Part shown: one piece after another, positions 18,320-26,615 of the stretch | Layout of the letters: each line of letters starts with the position of its first letter | Numbering within the stretch: position 1 is the stretch's first letter | Assembly: GCF_036013525.1 (NCBI RefSeq) | Contig: NZ_CP107853.1 | Span: 7,502,001-7,566,000, forward strand | Source of the DNA: Nonomuraea sp. NBC_00507 | Lineage (GTDB): Bacteria > Actinomycetota > Actinomycetes > Streptosporangiales > Streptosporangiaceae | DNA length: 64,000 nt | Direction: 5' to 3' | Made by a program: the position numbers and the translations under genes | Notes under the pieces: generated by a model | Seen by the model: only the letters and a program-made list of their open reading frames with translations | Database searches by the model: none | What the model was told of the DNA's origin: nothing

Positions 18320-18851
18320 GCACCCGCCCACCCGGCACATCGTGGTCATGGGCGTGTCGGGCGCGGGCAAGACCACCGTGGCGCGGGGGATCAGCGAGCT
18401 GACCGGGCTGCGGTTCGCCGAGGCGGACGAGTTCCACCCAGAGGAGAACGTGGCGCGGATGCGCGCCGGCATCCCGCTGGACGATGCCGACCGCTGGCCG
18501 TGGCTGCGTGACCTGGCCGCCTGGATGGCCGCCCGGCACGCCGAGGGCGTCTCCACGGTGCTGGCCTGCTCGGCGCTCAAGCGCTCCTACCGCGACGTGC
18601 TACGGCAGGGCCCGCCGGAGGTGGAGTTCGTCCACCTGGACGGCTCCGCGGAGGTGATCCGGGACCGGATGACCCGCCGCACCGGCCATTACATGTCGGC
18701 CGGCCTGCTCGACTCCCAGCGGGCGATCCTCGAGCACCTCGGCCCGGAGGAGTCCGGGATCGTGGTGGAGGTGGCGGTGTCGCCAGCCGAGCTGGTGGCG
18801 GCGATCGTCACCCGGCTGGGCCTGCCGGCCGCACCGGTCAGCTCCGGGTGA
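18309..18851 (+). CDS. gntK: Gluconokinase
   Basis: A 180-residue small kinase that phosphorylates D-gluconate to 6-phosphogluconate. The P-loop is [14 protein letters not shown] (residues 14-27), followed by [19 protein letters not shown] and the lid-region [14 protein letters not shown], all typical of GntK. The ATG at 18309 lies inside the end of the dehydratase gene (11-base overlap). The rest of the 2-keto-3-deoxy sugar-acid route (kinase and aldolase) is not encoded here, so the operon must rely on enzymes elsewhere in the genome. Confidence 0.88.
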   Translation: MTGEHPPTRHIVVMGVSGAGKTTVARGISELTGLRFAEADEFHPEENVARMRAGIPLDDADRWPWLRDLAAWMAARHAEGVSTVLACSALKRSYRDVLRQGPPEVEFVHLDGSAEVIRDRMTRRTGHYMSAGLLDSQRAILEHLGPEESGIVVEVAVSPAELVAAIVTRLGLPAAPVSSG

Positions 18852-18866
18852 ACCGGACCGCAGACG

Positions 18867-19426
18867 GTGACAAGTCACCTCCAAGCCGGTGCCGCCCACC
18901 GTCCGCCCCTTGCCCCCGCCTCCCGTGGCCGGGCTCCCGGGCGGATCGGCAAGGCGCTGATCGTGCTGATGTGGGCGGGCGCCTTCGTGGTACCCATCCC
19001 GCTGTCCGTGCCGTCCATCCGGCTGGCGGCGGGTGCCGTCGGCACGCCCGGCACGCTCACCGTGGACGCGTGCGTCAGCCTCGCCGGGGACGTTACGACT
19101 GCCAGGGCACGTTCGTGCCCGGCGACGGCGGCCCCGCGATCCCGGTCTCCGCCCCGCCCGACCTGGAGGCGGGCGACACCGTGGCGGCCCAGCTCACCCC
19201 TGAAGGCGACCGGGCGGCCGTGGCGGGGCCGCGCGGCGTGCTGACCGCGCTGATCCTGCCCTTCCTGTGCGCCGGCGCGATCGGCTTCCTGCCGTACGTC
19301 GTCCTGTACTGGAGCTCCCGCGCCACCCGCCGCCACTTGCGTGCGGCCGCGATCGGCGGCGGCGTCCTGACCGCCGCCGGCCTCGCCGGCGTCACCACCG
19401 GGCTGATCGCGATCTACTCGGTGTAA
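18867..19426 (+). pseudogene. Membrane protein gene split by a single frameshift
   Basis: Two pieces of one likely protein lie in different frames. The first frame (GTG 18867) gives a cytoplasmic start and one membrane segment (ALIVLMWAGAFVVPIPLSV) up to TLTVDACVSLAGD. Protein-like sequence then continues in the frame that ends at 19426, with YDCQGTFVPGDGG, LEAGDTVAAQLTPEG and two more hydrophobic segments (LTALILPFLCAGAIGFLPYV and GGGVLTAAGLAGVTTGLIAI). One missing base near 19090 (GGGGACGTTACGAC) would join them. The function is unknown. A real mutation and a sequencing error are both possible. Confidence 0.6.
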
Positions 19427-19535
19427 GGGCTTCCGCACTCAGCCGCTGGAAATGGACCTGCTGCAGGAACTCTCCGGGCACGGGACGGCCGCTGACCGGG
19501 GACCGGCGCCAGGGGTCCCGCAGGATCAGGCGGCC

Positions 19536-19802
19536 TCACCACGACCAGGTGGGCACGTGCGTGTCGACGAATCGTTCGATGTCGTGCCGGCTGATGACGG
19601 CGAGCTTCTGAGCCAGGTCGTCCAGCGCACGGGAGACGGCGAGTTCGTCGCCGATCTCCGCCATGGGCGGGTCGGCTGGGTGGCGCCGGGCTCGGCCGAT
19701 TCCGGCCAGGTGGGCGCCGCCACCGGTGAGGGTCGCCCGCGCCGTGGTTTCCGCGCCTTCCTCCGTGATGTCGATCTCGACGGACCACCGCTTTGCTTCC
19801 AT
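19536..19802 (-). CDS. DUF1876-family small protein
   Basis: An 88-residue cytoplasmic protein starting MEAKRWSVEIDITEEG, then TTARATLTGGGAHLAG, RHPADPPMAEIGDELAVSRA and a C-terminal helix. This is the DUF1876 pattern found widely in actinomycetes, often near stress or hypoxia genes; no biochemical role is established. The ATG at 19802 is chosen because GGAGGACCT lies just upstream, rather than an in-frame start 15 codons earlier. Confidence 0.8.
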   Translation of the reverse strand: MEAKRWSVEIDITEEGAETTARATLTGGGAHLAGIGRARRHPADPPMAEIGDELAVSRALDDLAQKLAVISRHDIERFVDTHVPTWSW

Positions 19803-20110
19803 GAGGTCCTCCTGCGGCTGAGCGGAGTGCAGGCTTGAGGCGATCATCCAGGCAGGCGAGGCCGAGCATGGCCTGGACGAAGACTCCGGCTCTGGGGCCG
19901 GGGCCGAGGCCGCCCCAGCAGGAGCAACTTCCCGAGCAGGGCGACAGCGAACCTGGCCTGGGCGAGGGGTGTGTCGGCGGGTGCCTGAGAAATGGCAGTG
20001 ACCCGTGGCGGTGACGTTGTGTCCGGCGCCCGGACGGCTTCGGCCTGTCGCTGGTCCAGATGTTCCGCCCTGGATAGCGTGCTGGATTACCGATCAAGGA
20101 GGAGGCCATC
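19803..20110. other. Intergenic, no convincing gene
   Basis: About 300 bases with several overlapping open frames but no protein-like sequence. It ends in the strong AAGGAGGAGG ribosome site of the next gene. Confidence 0.5.
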
Positions 20111-20854
20111 GTGCGTATCGCAGTCGCCGGTGCCACCGGGAACATCGGCTCGCTCACCGTCGCCGCGCTCGAAGAGGACGGGCACGACGTCGTGCGCATC
20201 AGCCGTTCCCACGGCGTGGACCTGTCGACCGGTGACGGTCTCGACGACGCCCTCACCGGTGTCGAGGCGGTCGTCGACGCCACGAACATGGCGGCGACCG
20301 AGCGGGCCGAGGCGGTGGCGTCCTTCGGCGCCGTGACCCGCAACCTGCTCGCCGCTGAGGAACGGCTCGGCGTCCGCCACCACGTGCTGCTGTCGATCGT
20401 GGGGCTTCATCGTGTCGAGGGCAACCCTCACTACGCGGGCAAGCGGGAGCAGGAGCGCCTCGTGGCCGCAGGGCCTGTGTCGTGGACGATCGTCCCTGCC
20501 ACGCAGTTCCACGACTTCGCCGCGATGGTGGTGGGTTGGACCGAGCGGGAAGGGGTGGCCACCGTCCCGCCGCTGCTCGTGCAGCCGATCGCCCCCGCGG
20601 ACGTGGCCGGGGTCCTCGCCGAGATCGCGACCGGCGAGCCGAAGGGGCGCTACGTGGACGTCGCCGGGCCAGAGCCGCAGGACCTCGTGGACATGGCCCG
20701 GCGCACGAACGAGGCCCGCGGTCGGAAGGTGAAGCTCGTGCCCACATGGTCGGGGCCGCTCGGCGTGGGGATGGCCGGCAACGTGCTGCTGCCCGGTGAG
20801 AACGCCCGCATCGCGCCGACCACGTTCGACGAGTGGCTCGCGGGCCAGCGATAG
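20111..20854 (+). CDS. NmrA/SDR-like NAD(P)-binding oxidoreductase
   Basis: A 247-residue atypical short-chain dehydrogenase. The dinucleotide motif GATGNIG is at residues 8-14 (MRIAVAGATGNIGSL). It continues with VVDATNMA, HHVLLSIVGLHRVEGNPHYA with the YxxxK-like pair YAGKREQE, and VSWTIVPATQFHDF. The GTG start has an excellent AAGGAGGAGG site. Proteins of this type act on quinones, on small carbonyl compounds or as redox sensors; the substrate is not readable. No operon partner is adjacent. Confidence 0.82.
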   Translation: MRIAVAGATGNIGSLTVAALEEDGHDVVRISRSHGVDLSTGDGLDDALTGVEAVVDATNMAATERAEAVASFGAVTRNLLAAEERLGVRHHVLLSIVGLHRVEGNPHYAGKREQERLVAAGPVSWTIVPATQFHDFAAMVVGWTEREGVATVPPLLVQPIAPADVAGVLAEIATGEPKGRYVDVAGPEPQDLVDMARRTNEARGRKVKLVPTWSGPLGVGMAGNVLLPGENARIAPTTFDEWLAGQR

Positions 20855-21239
20855 CGCCAGGACACATCGAGATCGTGCTCCCGGCGCGCTGTCGGGCAGC
20901 GTGTCCGAAACGTGAATTTCATCACATACACTGTGTCCGGCAGTTTCGCGGTGGTGACCGGATCGGGCCCGCCAGCGGCCTGGCCTCGAGGGACCAGGAG
21001 TCGGTCGGCCACGAGCCGGCGTGATCGCGACCCTCGTGATCGACACCGCGACCTGCCCGGTGGGAAGGACCCGGCGCTCGGCACGTTCGTCGGCGCGCCA
21101 TCCTGACCGTCCTGCTCAACAGGCCTGAACCTGCTGCCGATCTCGGTGTTTCGGCAACGGGCCGTGCACGGTGGTGACCGCTCGCGGTCTTCCTCGACAC
21201 CCCGACGGCGCAGGCCACGAACCGGTAAGAAGAAAGATC
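20855..21239. other. Intergenic, possible decayed sequence
   Basis: 385 bases without a convincing gene. It contains a small stem (CGCTG 20887-20891 pairing with CAGCG 20897-20901) and an AT-richer stretch with ACACTGTGT that could be an old promoter or operator. Short in-frame pieces are basic and low in complexity. Confidence 0.4.
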
Positions 21240-22166
21240 ATGCGGGTTTTCGCGATTCTCATATTCGGCGGCGCGTTCGGTCTGGCCGCGTGTGGCTCGC
21301 CGGTCGCAGGCGACGTCTCGGGAGATCTCGCGATCGGAATGTCGGTGTCAACGCTGAGCAATCCCTATTTCGTCCAGTTCCGTGACGGAGCGGAGGCCGC
21401 GGCGCACCTTTCGGGGGTCAAGTTGACGGTCACCGACGCCGACAACGACAGCTCCCGGCAGGCTGACCAGGTCCGAAACTTCACCAAACAACGCGTCAAG
21501 GCGATCATCCTCAACCCGGTGGATTCCGACGCGATAGCCCCGGCGGTCAAGGCGGCCGGTCAGGCCGGCATCCCGGTGATCGCGGCCGACCGCAGCGTCA
21601 AGGGCTCCGAGGTGGCGCAAACCGTGACCTCCGACAATGTGGCCGGAGGCAAGCTGGGTGCGCAGGAACTGGCCAAACAGCTCAGCGGAAAGGGCAACGT
21701 GGTAGTGCTCCAAGGTGCGGTCGGTGCCTCAGCCTCCCGTGACCGCGACCGGGGTTTCACCGCCGGCATCGCGGCGTACCCGAAAATCAAGGTCATCGCC
21801 AGGCAGTCGGCCGACTTCAACAGGGCCAAGGGCCAGGACGTCATGACGAACCTGATTCAGCGTCACCCCGACATTACAGGGGTGTTCGCGAGCAACGACG
21901 AGATGGCGCTGGGCGCGATCCAGGCGCTGGGGAACAGAGCAGGGCGACAGGTCAAGGTAGTGGGCTTCGACGGAACGCCGGACGGGATCAAGGCGGTGCA
22001 GGCCGGCACGATGGCCGCCACGGTCGCCCAGCAGCCGAGGCTGATCGGCTCGCGAGCGGTTAAAAACGCCATCAAGGCTGCGAAGGGGCAGGCCATCCCG
22101 AAGTCGGTGGCGGTTCCCATCAAGCTGGCGACCAAGGACAACGCGGATGAGTTCTGGACTTTCTAA
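21240..22166 (+). CDS. RbsB-like sugar-binding lipoprotein (orphan)
   Basis: A 308-residue periplasmic-binding-protein type I (Peripla_BP_4) lipoprotein. The signal peptide ends in LAACG (FGGAFGLAACGSP). The body has the ribose/autoinducer-binding pattern: IGMSVSTLSNPYFVQFRDGA, AIILNPVDSDAIAPAVKAAG, IPVIAADR, TSDNVAGGKLGAQELA, VFASNDEMALGAIQALG and VVGFDGTPDGIKAVQAG. No permease, ATPase or regulator of a CUT2 importer is next to it, so it either serves a transporter elsewhere or is a relic. Ribose is the default guess for the ligand, but this is an inference. Confidence 0.85.
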   Translation: MRVFAILIFGGAFGLAACGSPVAGDVSGDLAIGMSVSTLSNPYFVQFRDGAEAAAHLSGVKLTVTDADNDSSRQADQVRNFTKQRVKAIILNPVDSDAIAPAVKAAGQAGIPVIAADRSVKGSEVAQTVTSDNVAGGKLGAQELAKQLSGKGNVVVLQGAVGASASRDRDRGFTAGIAAYPKIKVIARQSADFNRAKGQDVMTNLIQRHPDITGVFASNDEMALGAIQALGNRAGRQVKVVGFDGTPDGIKAVQAGTMAATVAQQPRLIGSRAVKNAIKAAKGQAIPKSVAVPIKLATKDNADEFWTF

Positions 22167-22226
22167 GGTGCACGGACGTGTTGTGCATTCAACCCTCGGC
22201 GAGCAGCCGGCATCGTTCCACCCGGG

Positions 22227-23156
22227 CTAGCACGAGCCTCGCCAAGCCGACGGCGTGTGGCCGCTGGCGCGTTTGAAGGCGACGCTGAACGCGAACGGGT
22301 CACTGTAACCGACCTGGTGGGCCACGGTGGCCACGGTCTGCTGGGTGTCGCGGAGCAGGTCGGCGGCGATGGTCATGCGCCAGTCGGTGAGGTAGCCCAG
22401 CGGCGGCTGCCCGACCAGGGCGGTGAAGCGCTGGGCGAAGGCGGCGCGGGACAGGCCGACCTTGGCGGCCAGGGAGGCGACCGTCCACCGGTGGGCGGGG
22501 TTGTCGTGCAGCAGGCGTAGCGCCTCGCCGATCGACGGGTCGGTCAGCGCCTGGTACCAGGCAGGCGGCGACGCCTCCGGCCCGGTGCACCAGGCCCGCA
22601 ACGCGATCACGAGGAGCAGGTCCAGGACCCGGGCGAGGACGGCGTCTTGGCCCGGCTCGTCGCGGGCGGTTTCGGTGGCGAGGAGGTCGAGGGCTGCCTG
22701 GGTACGGGGGCCTGCGGGGACGACCGCCAGGGGCGGGATGAGGGCCAGCAGCCTGGAGGCCGAAGAGCCATGCAGGTCGTAGACGCCGCGGAGCATGACG
22801 GTGGCGCCAGCAAGGCCGTCGCCGTAGGTGCGGGGAGAAAGCGTGGGGTGGAGGTCGGCGGGGGCTCCGGTGGGGAGGTATTTGCGGCCGTCGCGGATCA
22901 AGAACTGAGGCGCGGTGCCGGGCTCGTCGGTGATCGTGTAGCCGCCGGGAGCCGTGATGAGGGCGATGTCACCCCCGGCGAGGCGGAGAGGGGTGGTGTC
23001 GCCAAGCCGGATCCAGGCGTGGCCGCCGAGGGTGGCGGTCACGGTGAGCGGTGGGGAGTCGGCGAAGGTCATGCCCCACGGTGGCCGCTGGATCAGCTGT
23101 CTGACCAGGGCGTTCTGAGCGCGGGCCCGGTGTAGGAGGTCCGTCAGCACGTCCAC
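22227..23156 (-). CDS. AraC-family regulator with cupin-like sensor domain
   Basis: A 309-residue regulator. The N-terminal cupin domain spans residues 1-190 (WGMTFADSPPLTVTATLGGH, ALITAPGGYTI, FLIRDGRKYL). The C-terminal double helix-turn-helix contains TVASLAAKVGLSRAAFAQRF, GYLTDWRM and VAHQVGYSDPFAFSVAFKRA. It is divergent from an SDR gene 81 bases away, a pairing that recurs in actinomycetes where the AraC protein activates the reductase. The start is one of two nearby GTGs (23156 or 23150); the second has the better AGAGG spacing. Confidence 0.88.
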   Translation of the reverse strand: MDVLTDLLHRARAQNALVRQLIQRPPWGMTFADSPPLTVTATLGGHAWIRLGDTTPLRLAGGDIALITAPGGYTITDEPGTAPQFLIRDGRKYLPTGAPADLHPTLSPRTYGDGLAGATVMLRGVYDLHGSSASRLLALIPPLAVVPAGPRTQAALDLLATETARDEPGQDAVLARVLDLLLVIALRAWCTGPEASPPAWYQALTDPSIGEALRLLHDNPAHRWTVASLAAKVGLSRAAFAQRFTALVGQPPLGYLTDWRMTIAADLLRDTQQTVATVAHQVGYSDPFAFSVAFKRASGHTPSAWRGSC

Positions 23157-23237
23157 CTCTCAATCCTAGACGATCTCAAAGGTCATCAAGCTAATCACCC
23201 ATGGATCGTCCAGACGATGTGCGGTTGGCTCGGTGCC

Positions 23238-23948
23238 ATGACGAAATCCATCGCAGTGTTCGGAACCGGCCCGGGTGTCGGTCAGGCCATCGCCCGGCGA
23301 TACGGGAAGGAGAGGTACGAGGTTGTCCTGGTCGCCCGGCGCCAGGGGCCGTTGGACGCATTGGCCCGGGAACTGGCCGCCGAGGGAATCACCGCCCACG
23401 CGGTCACCGGCGATCTGGACCAGGCCGACGCCGTCGCGGCGCTGGCTGAGCGGATCCGCGAGCGGGTCGGTGACCCCGCGGCCTTGTACTACGGCCCGGC
23501 GCCTGCCGACCTGGCGTTCGTGCCCGCCGCCGCGCTCACCCCGGAGGTGGTGCAAGACCGCTTGCCGATCACGTTGTACACGCTCATGGCGCTCGTCAGG
23601 GAGTTCCTGCCCGCCATGGTCGAGCGGGGTGATGGTGCCATCCTCACCGCTCAGGGGGCCGCTGCCGTGGAGGGTCGGCCGTACATGAGTGGATGGCCGC
23701 CGGTCCTGGCCGCGCAGCGCAACTACCTGCAGTCGCTCGCAGGCGAGGTCGCCGACCGGGGCGTCTACGTCGGGAGGCTCTACATCGGCGCCCGCATCCT
23801 GGGCACCCCGTTCGAGGCCGACTACCAGCGGCGCCTGGCCGAGGGCGAGCCCGTGTCCGACCTGCCCGCGGCCGACCCGGCCGAGCTGGCCGACATTCTC
23901 TGGGACATGCACTCCGCGCGAGAGCGGCAGGAAACCCTCATCGGGTAG
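23238..23948 (+). CDS. Short-chain dehydrogenase/reductase-like protein
   Basis: A 236-residue SDR. The cofactor motif GTGPGVGQA is at residues 9-17 (SIAVFGTGPGVGQAIARRYG), and VVLVARRQGPLDALARELA suggests NADP(H) preference through the arginines. The catalytic YxxxK is not conserved in its usual position (GRPYMSGWPPVLAAQ), so it is an atypical member and may lack classical activity. The ATG at 23238 is preferred over an upstream in-frame GTG on family length. It probably answers to the divergent AraC protein. Confidence 0.78.
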   Translation: MTKSIAVFGTGPGVGQAIARRYGKERYEVVLVARRQGPLDALARELAAEGITAHAVTGDLDQADAVAALAERIRERVGDPAALYYGPAPADLAFVPAAALTPEVVQDRLPITLYTLMALVREFLPAMVERGDGAILTAQGAAAVEGRPYMSGWPPVLAAQRNYLQSLAGEVADRGVYVGRLYIGARILGTPFEADYQRRLAEGEPVSDLPAADPAELADILWDMHSARERQETLIG

Positions 23949-24092
23949 CCAGGCGCATGCGATGTTGGCCCCGCCCGGCGAACTCCGCAAGATGATCCAG
24001 CACGTGCACGGCATCATGGGGCCACATCAGAGGCATCGTCGTGGGTCCCGAACCGCCTGGGAGATGGGGAGCGGTCTTCGTCACACGGCTCC

Positions 24093-24127
24093 GCGAGGCC
24101 TGGTTACGCATTGCGAGGCCTGGTTAC
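24093..24127. repeat. Two direct copies of GCGAGGCCTGGTTAC, 20 bp apart
   Basis: The 15-mer occurs at 24093-24107 and 24113-24127, two helical turns apart, immediately before a small unknown gene. Tandem half-sites on one face of the helix would suit a dimeric regulator; a replication-slippage duplication is the alternative. Confidence 0.6.
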
Positions 24128-24136
24128 ACTTCCGGG

Positions 24137-24562
24137 GTGACCCTGGCCGAAGAAGAAGATCCCCAGGTCTGGCACCGGATTCGTCGCGATTCGACGGAAC
24201 GGCGGATGCTGGAGGGCCTCAGCACGAGGTTTGACGTCCGGCTTCGTCCGCGGACGCTCGTGCTGCCGGACGGGAGCCGGGTGGAGGTCGAGGGAGTCGA
24301 CGCGGATAACCGGTTCCTGGTACAGCTCGTCGCCAACCAGGGGACGTACAAGTCGCATCATCGCAACAAGGTCATGGCGGACATGTTCAAGCTGGTGTGG
24401 CTCAGCCGCTCGATCCTTCCCGGCGGCCGAGCCATCCTGTGCGTGAGCGAAGCAGTGTCCCAGGCATTTTCGGGCTGGGTCGCCACCGCCGCCCGGGACG
24501 TGGGCATCGAGGTGCTTCTGTTCCGGGATGACGGGGACATTGTGCCGCTGGTCGAGCGATGA
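24137..24562 (+). CDS. Conserved-looking protein of unknown function
   Basis: A 141-residue soluble protein that I do not recognise by name. The core reads LPDGSRVEVEGVDADNRFLV, QLVANQGTYKSHHRNKVMAD and MFKLVWLSRSILPGGRAILC, ending in ARDVGIEVLLFRDD. The acidic and lysine residues spaced around a predicted beta-hairpin recall the PD-(D/E)XK nuclease-like fold, but this is a loose resemblance. The GTG at 24137 is used; it lies just after the two direct repeats. A longer in-frame reading upstream would run through the repeats and looks artificial. No operon partner is evident. Confidence 0.55.
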   Translation: MTLAEEEDPQVWHRIRRDSTERRMLEGLSTRFDVRLRPRTLVLPDGSRVEVEGVDADNRFLVQLVANQGTYKSHHRNKVMADMFKLVWLSRSILPGGRAILCVSEAVSQAFSGWVATAARDVGIEVLLFRDDGDIVPLVER

Positions 24563-24720
24563 CCCCCACGGGAAGCCGTAACACCCTGGCAACAGAAGTG
24601 TCGAAGCCACGCAATGTGGCCTCCCTAGCGTCTTAGCTACTCGGATTTCCGCGGTGCAGATACGAACTCGCACCGCACGCTCTCCGGCGTTCGAAGTGGT
24701 GTGAGTGTGGGGAGAGCGTC

Positions 24721-24771
24721 ATGGTTCCTGGTATGCCCTTTTGTCGTCCCGAGCGCCTGGTCGTCGCATGA
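24721..24771 (+). CDS. Possible 16-residue leader peptide before the ABC operon
   Basis: ATG 24721 follows a GGGGAGAG site and encodes MVPGMPFCRPERLVVA. Its TGA stop overlaps the ATG of the ATPase gene (ATGA at 24768), whereas the ATPase start has no good ribosome site of its own. The arrangement suggests translational coupling, with the peptide acting as a leader. The single cysteine invites comparison with cysteine-sensing leaders of sulfur genes in actinomycetes, but that is speculation. Confidence 0.45.
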   Translation: MVPGMPFCRPERLVVA

Positions 24772-25592
24772 GCGCGGCGGCGATCGAGGTGCGCGGCGCC
24801 CGCCGGGTCTACGGTTTCGGAGCTTCGGCGATGGTGGCGCTCGACGACGTGGGCCTGTCCATCGAGCCCGGCCGGTTCGTCAGTGTCATCGGCCCCAGTG
24901 GCTGTGGGAAATCCACGCTCCTCCGCTTGGTCGCCGGGCTGGAGCCGGCCGACCGGGGTGAGGTCAGCATCTACGGGGTCAGCCCGGAAGCAGCCTGCGC
25001 GGCGAAGATGGTGGGGCTCGTGCCGCAGACGCCGGCCCTTCTGCCATGGCTCTCGGTGTTGAAGAACGTCACGCTGCCCCAGAAGGTCAACCGGGCCGCG
25101 GGCCGGCGGCGGTCGGCCATCGGCCAGGCCGCGCATCGCGACACTCCAACGTGTCCCGACATGACAGAGCTTCTTCGCAAGGCGGGCCTCGCCGAAGCCG
25201 CGCACAAGCTGCCGGGCCAGCTCTCGGGTGGGATGCAGCAGCGGACCGCGATTGTCCGGGCTTTCGGTCTGCAGCCCGACGTTCTCCTGATGGACGAGCC
25301 CTTCTCGGCGCTCGACGAGTTCACCCGCGAGAGCCTGCAGGAGCAGCTGCTCGATCTTTGGGATGAACTGAAGACGACCGTGGTCTTCGTGACCCACTCG
25401 GTCAGCGAAGCGGTCCGGCTCTCCGACATGATCGTCGTCATGGCGCCGAAACCCGGCCGCATCACCGACGTCGTCACCGTCGATCTGCCCAGGCCACGAG
25501 GGCGTGACCTGCTCAAGACGCCAGAGTTCCACCGATTCGAGGATCTGATTCGAGAAAAGTTGCGTGGCGCCTGGCACACGCACGTCGCGTGA
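24768..25592 (+). CDS. ABC transporter ATPase, NitT/TauT (SsuB/ThiZ-like)
   Basis: A 274-residue nucleotide-binding subunit. Walker A is GPSGCGKST (42-50), the signature LSGGMQQR (152-159), Walker B VLLMDEP (172-178), then the D-loop SALDE and the switch histidine in VFVTHSVSEA. An insert around residues 105-130 (VNRAAGRRRSAIGQAAHRDT) is longer than in SsuB or TauB. The family imports nitrate, sulfonates, taurine, thiamine precursors or riboflavin-like compounds. It is the first large gene of the operon that continues with permease, binding protein and flavin enzymes. Confidence 0.92.
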   Translation: MSAAAIEVRGARRVYGFGASAMVALDDVGLSIEPGRFVSVIGPSGCGKSTLLRLVAGLEPADRGEVSIYGVSPEAACAAKMVGLVPQTPALLPWLSVLKNVTLPQKVNRAAGRRRSAIGQAAHRDTPTCPDMTELLRKAGLAEAAHKLPGQLSGGMQQRTAIVRAFGLQPDVLLMDEPFSALDEFTRESLQEQLLDLWDELKTTVVFVTHSVSEAVRLSDMIVVMAPKPGRITDVVTVDLPRPRGRDLLKTPEFHRFEDLIREKLRGAWHTHVA

Positions 25593-25608
25593 CGGGAGGA
25601 GTTCCGAC

Positions 25609-26487
25609 ATGACTTCCCTTGACGATGTCGTCGCCACCTTGCCGGAAGCCGAGCGGCCTGTCGCAGAGCCCGCTTCCGAACCGTCTCGCTACAGCCTGCG
25701 CCATCCGAGATCGCGGATCGGTTTCGTGCGTCCGAAGATCTGGCTCCCGCTCACTGTCATGGTGTGCGTGCTCGGCGTCTTGTGGGAGTGGGGCGCCCGC
25801 TCGATGCCGTATCTCCTGCCGGAACTTTCCTCGGTCGGAGAAGCGCTGGCCGAGGAGCCGGACTACTACCTCCGCAACGCCTGGGTCACCCTTCAGGAGG
25901 CGCTTCTGGGGCTTACCCTGGGATTCGTCACGGCGTTCGTCCTGGCGATCGTGATCAGCGAGCTTGCGTGGGCGCGGCGGGCGATCATGCCGGTCGCGGT
26001 CGTCCTCAACGTGACACCTCTGGTCGCCATCGCGCCGGTTCTCGTGGTGGCCTTCGGATTCGGGCCCGAGCCCAAACTGATCGTCACCGGCCTGATCTGC
26101 TTCTTTCCGATCCTCATCAACACCTCCGTCGGGCTACGGGCCGTGCCGCTCTCGGTCGTGCAGGTCTACCGCACGCTCAACGCGTCGCGGCTGGAAATGT
26201 TGTGGCGTGTCCGGGTGCCGAGCTCGCTGCCGTACCTGTTCGCCGCGCTGCGCATCGTCTTCCCCCTGTCCATCGTGGGTGCCGTGGTCGCCGAGTTTTC
26301 CGCCCCCGGCGCGGCGGAAGGGCTCGGCACTGCGATCAGTGTGGCCTCGACCATGAATCGGCTTCCCGTCGTGTACGCGTCGATCGCGGTCCTGGCCCTG
26401 ATGGGTTCGGCGCTGCTCCTCGTCGTCACGATCGCCGAACGCAGGGCCCTGCACTGGCACGAGAGCACTCAGGGCGCCGCCGGCTGA
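25609..26487 (+). CDS. ABC transporter permease, NitT/TauT family
   Basis: A 292-residue membrane subunit with a long polar N terminus (about 45 residues) and six predicted membrane segments, beginning with WLPLTVMVCVLGVLWEWGAR. The BPD_transp_1 region includes LVAIAPVLVVAFGFGPEPKL and the EAA-like loop VYRTLNASRLEMLWRVRVPS. The ATG at 25609 has a GGGAGGAG site. It starts 16 bases after the ATPase gene. Sequence alone cannot separate sulfonate, thiamine-precursor and riboflavin types. Confidence 0.92.
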   Translation: MTSLDDVVATLPEAERPVAEPASEPSRYSLRHPRSRIGFVRPKIWLPLTVMVCVLGVLWEWGARSMPYLLPELSSVGEALAEEPDYYLRNAWVTLQEALLGLTLGFVTAFVLAIVISELAWARRAIMPVAVVLNVTPLVAIAPVLVVAFGFGPEPKLIVTGLICFFPILINTSVGLRAVPLSVVQVYRTLNASRLEMLWRVRVPSSLPYLFAALRIVFPLSIVGAVVAEFSAPGAAEGLGTAISVASTMNRLPVVYASIAVLALMGSALLLVVTIAERRALHWHESTQGAAG

Positions 26488-26615
26488 CGTCCCCGGCCGC
26501 GACCGAGCGGCCTCGTGGACGTCTGCTCCACCTCTTCCCGGCGCCACGGAGCCGGGCGAAACCTCACCCTTTACCCGTCATGCGCTGCGCGCTTGGCACA
26601 TGCGAGGAGTCATTC

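Noticed and set aside
24563..24720. Possible FMN or sulfur riboswitch before the flavin operon
   Set aside because: A small hairpin (GCCAC 24606-24610 with GTGGC 24616-24620) is present, but none of the conserved blocks of the FMN, SAM or TPP riboswitches can be recognised.
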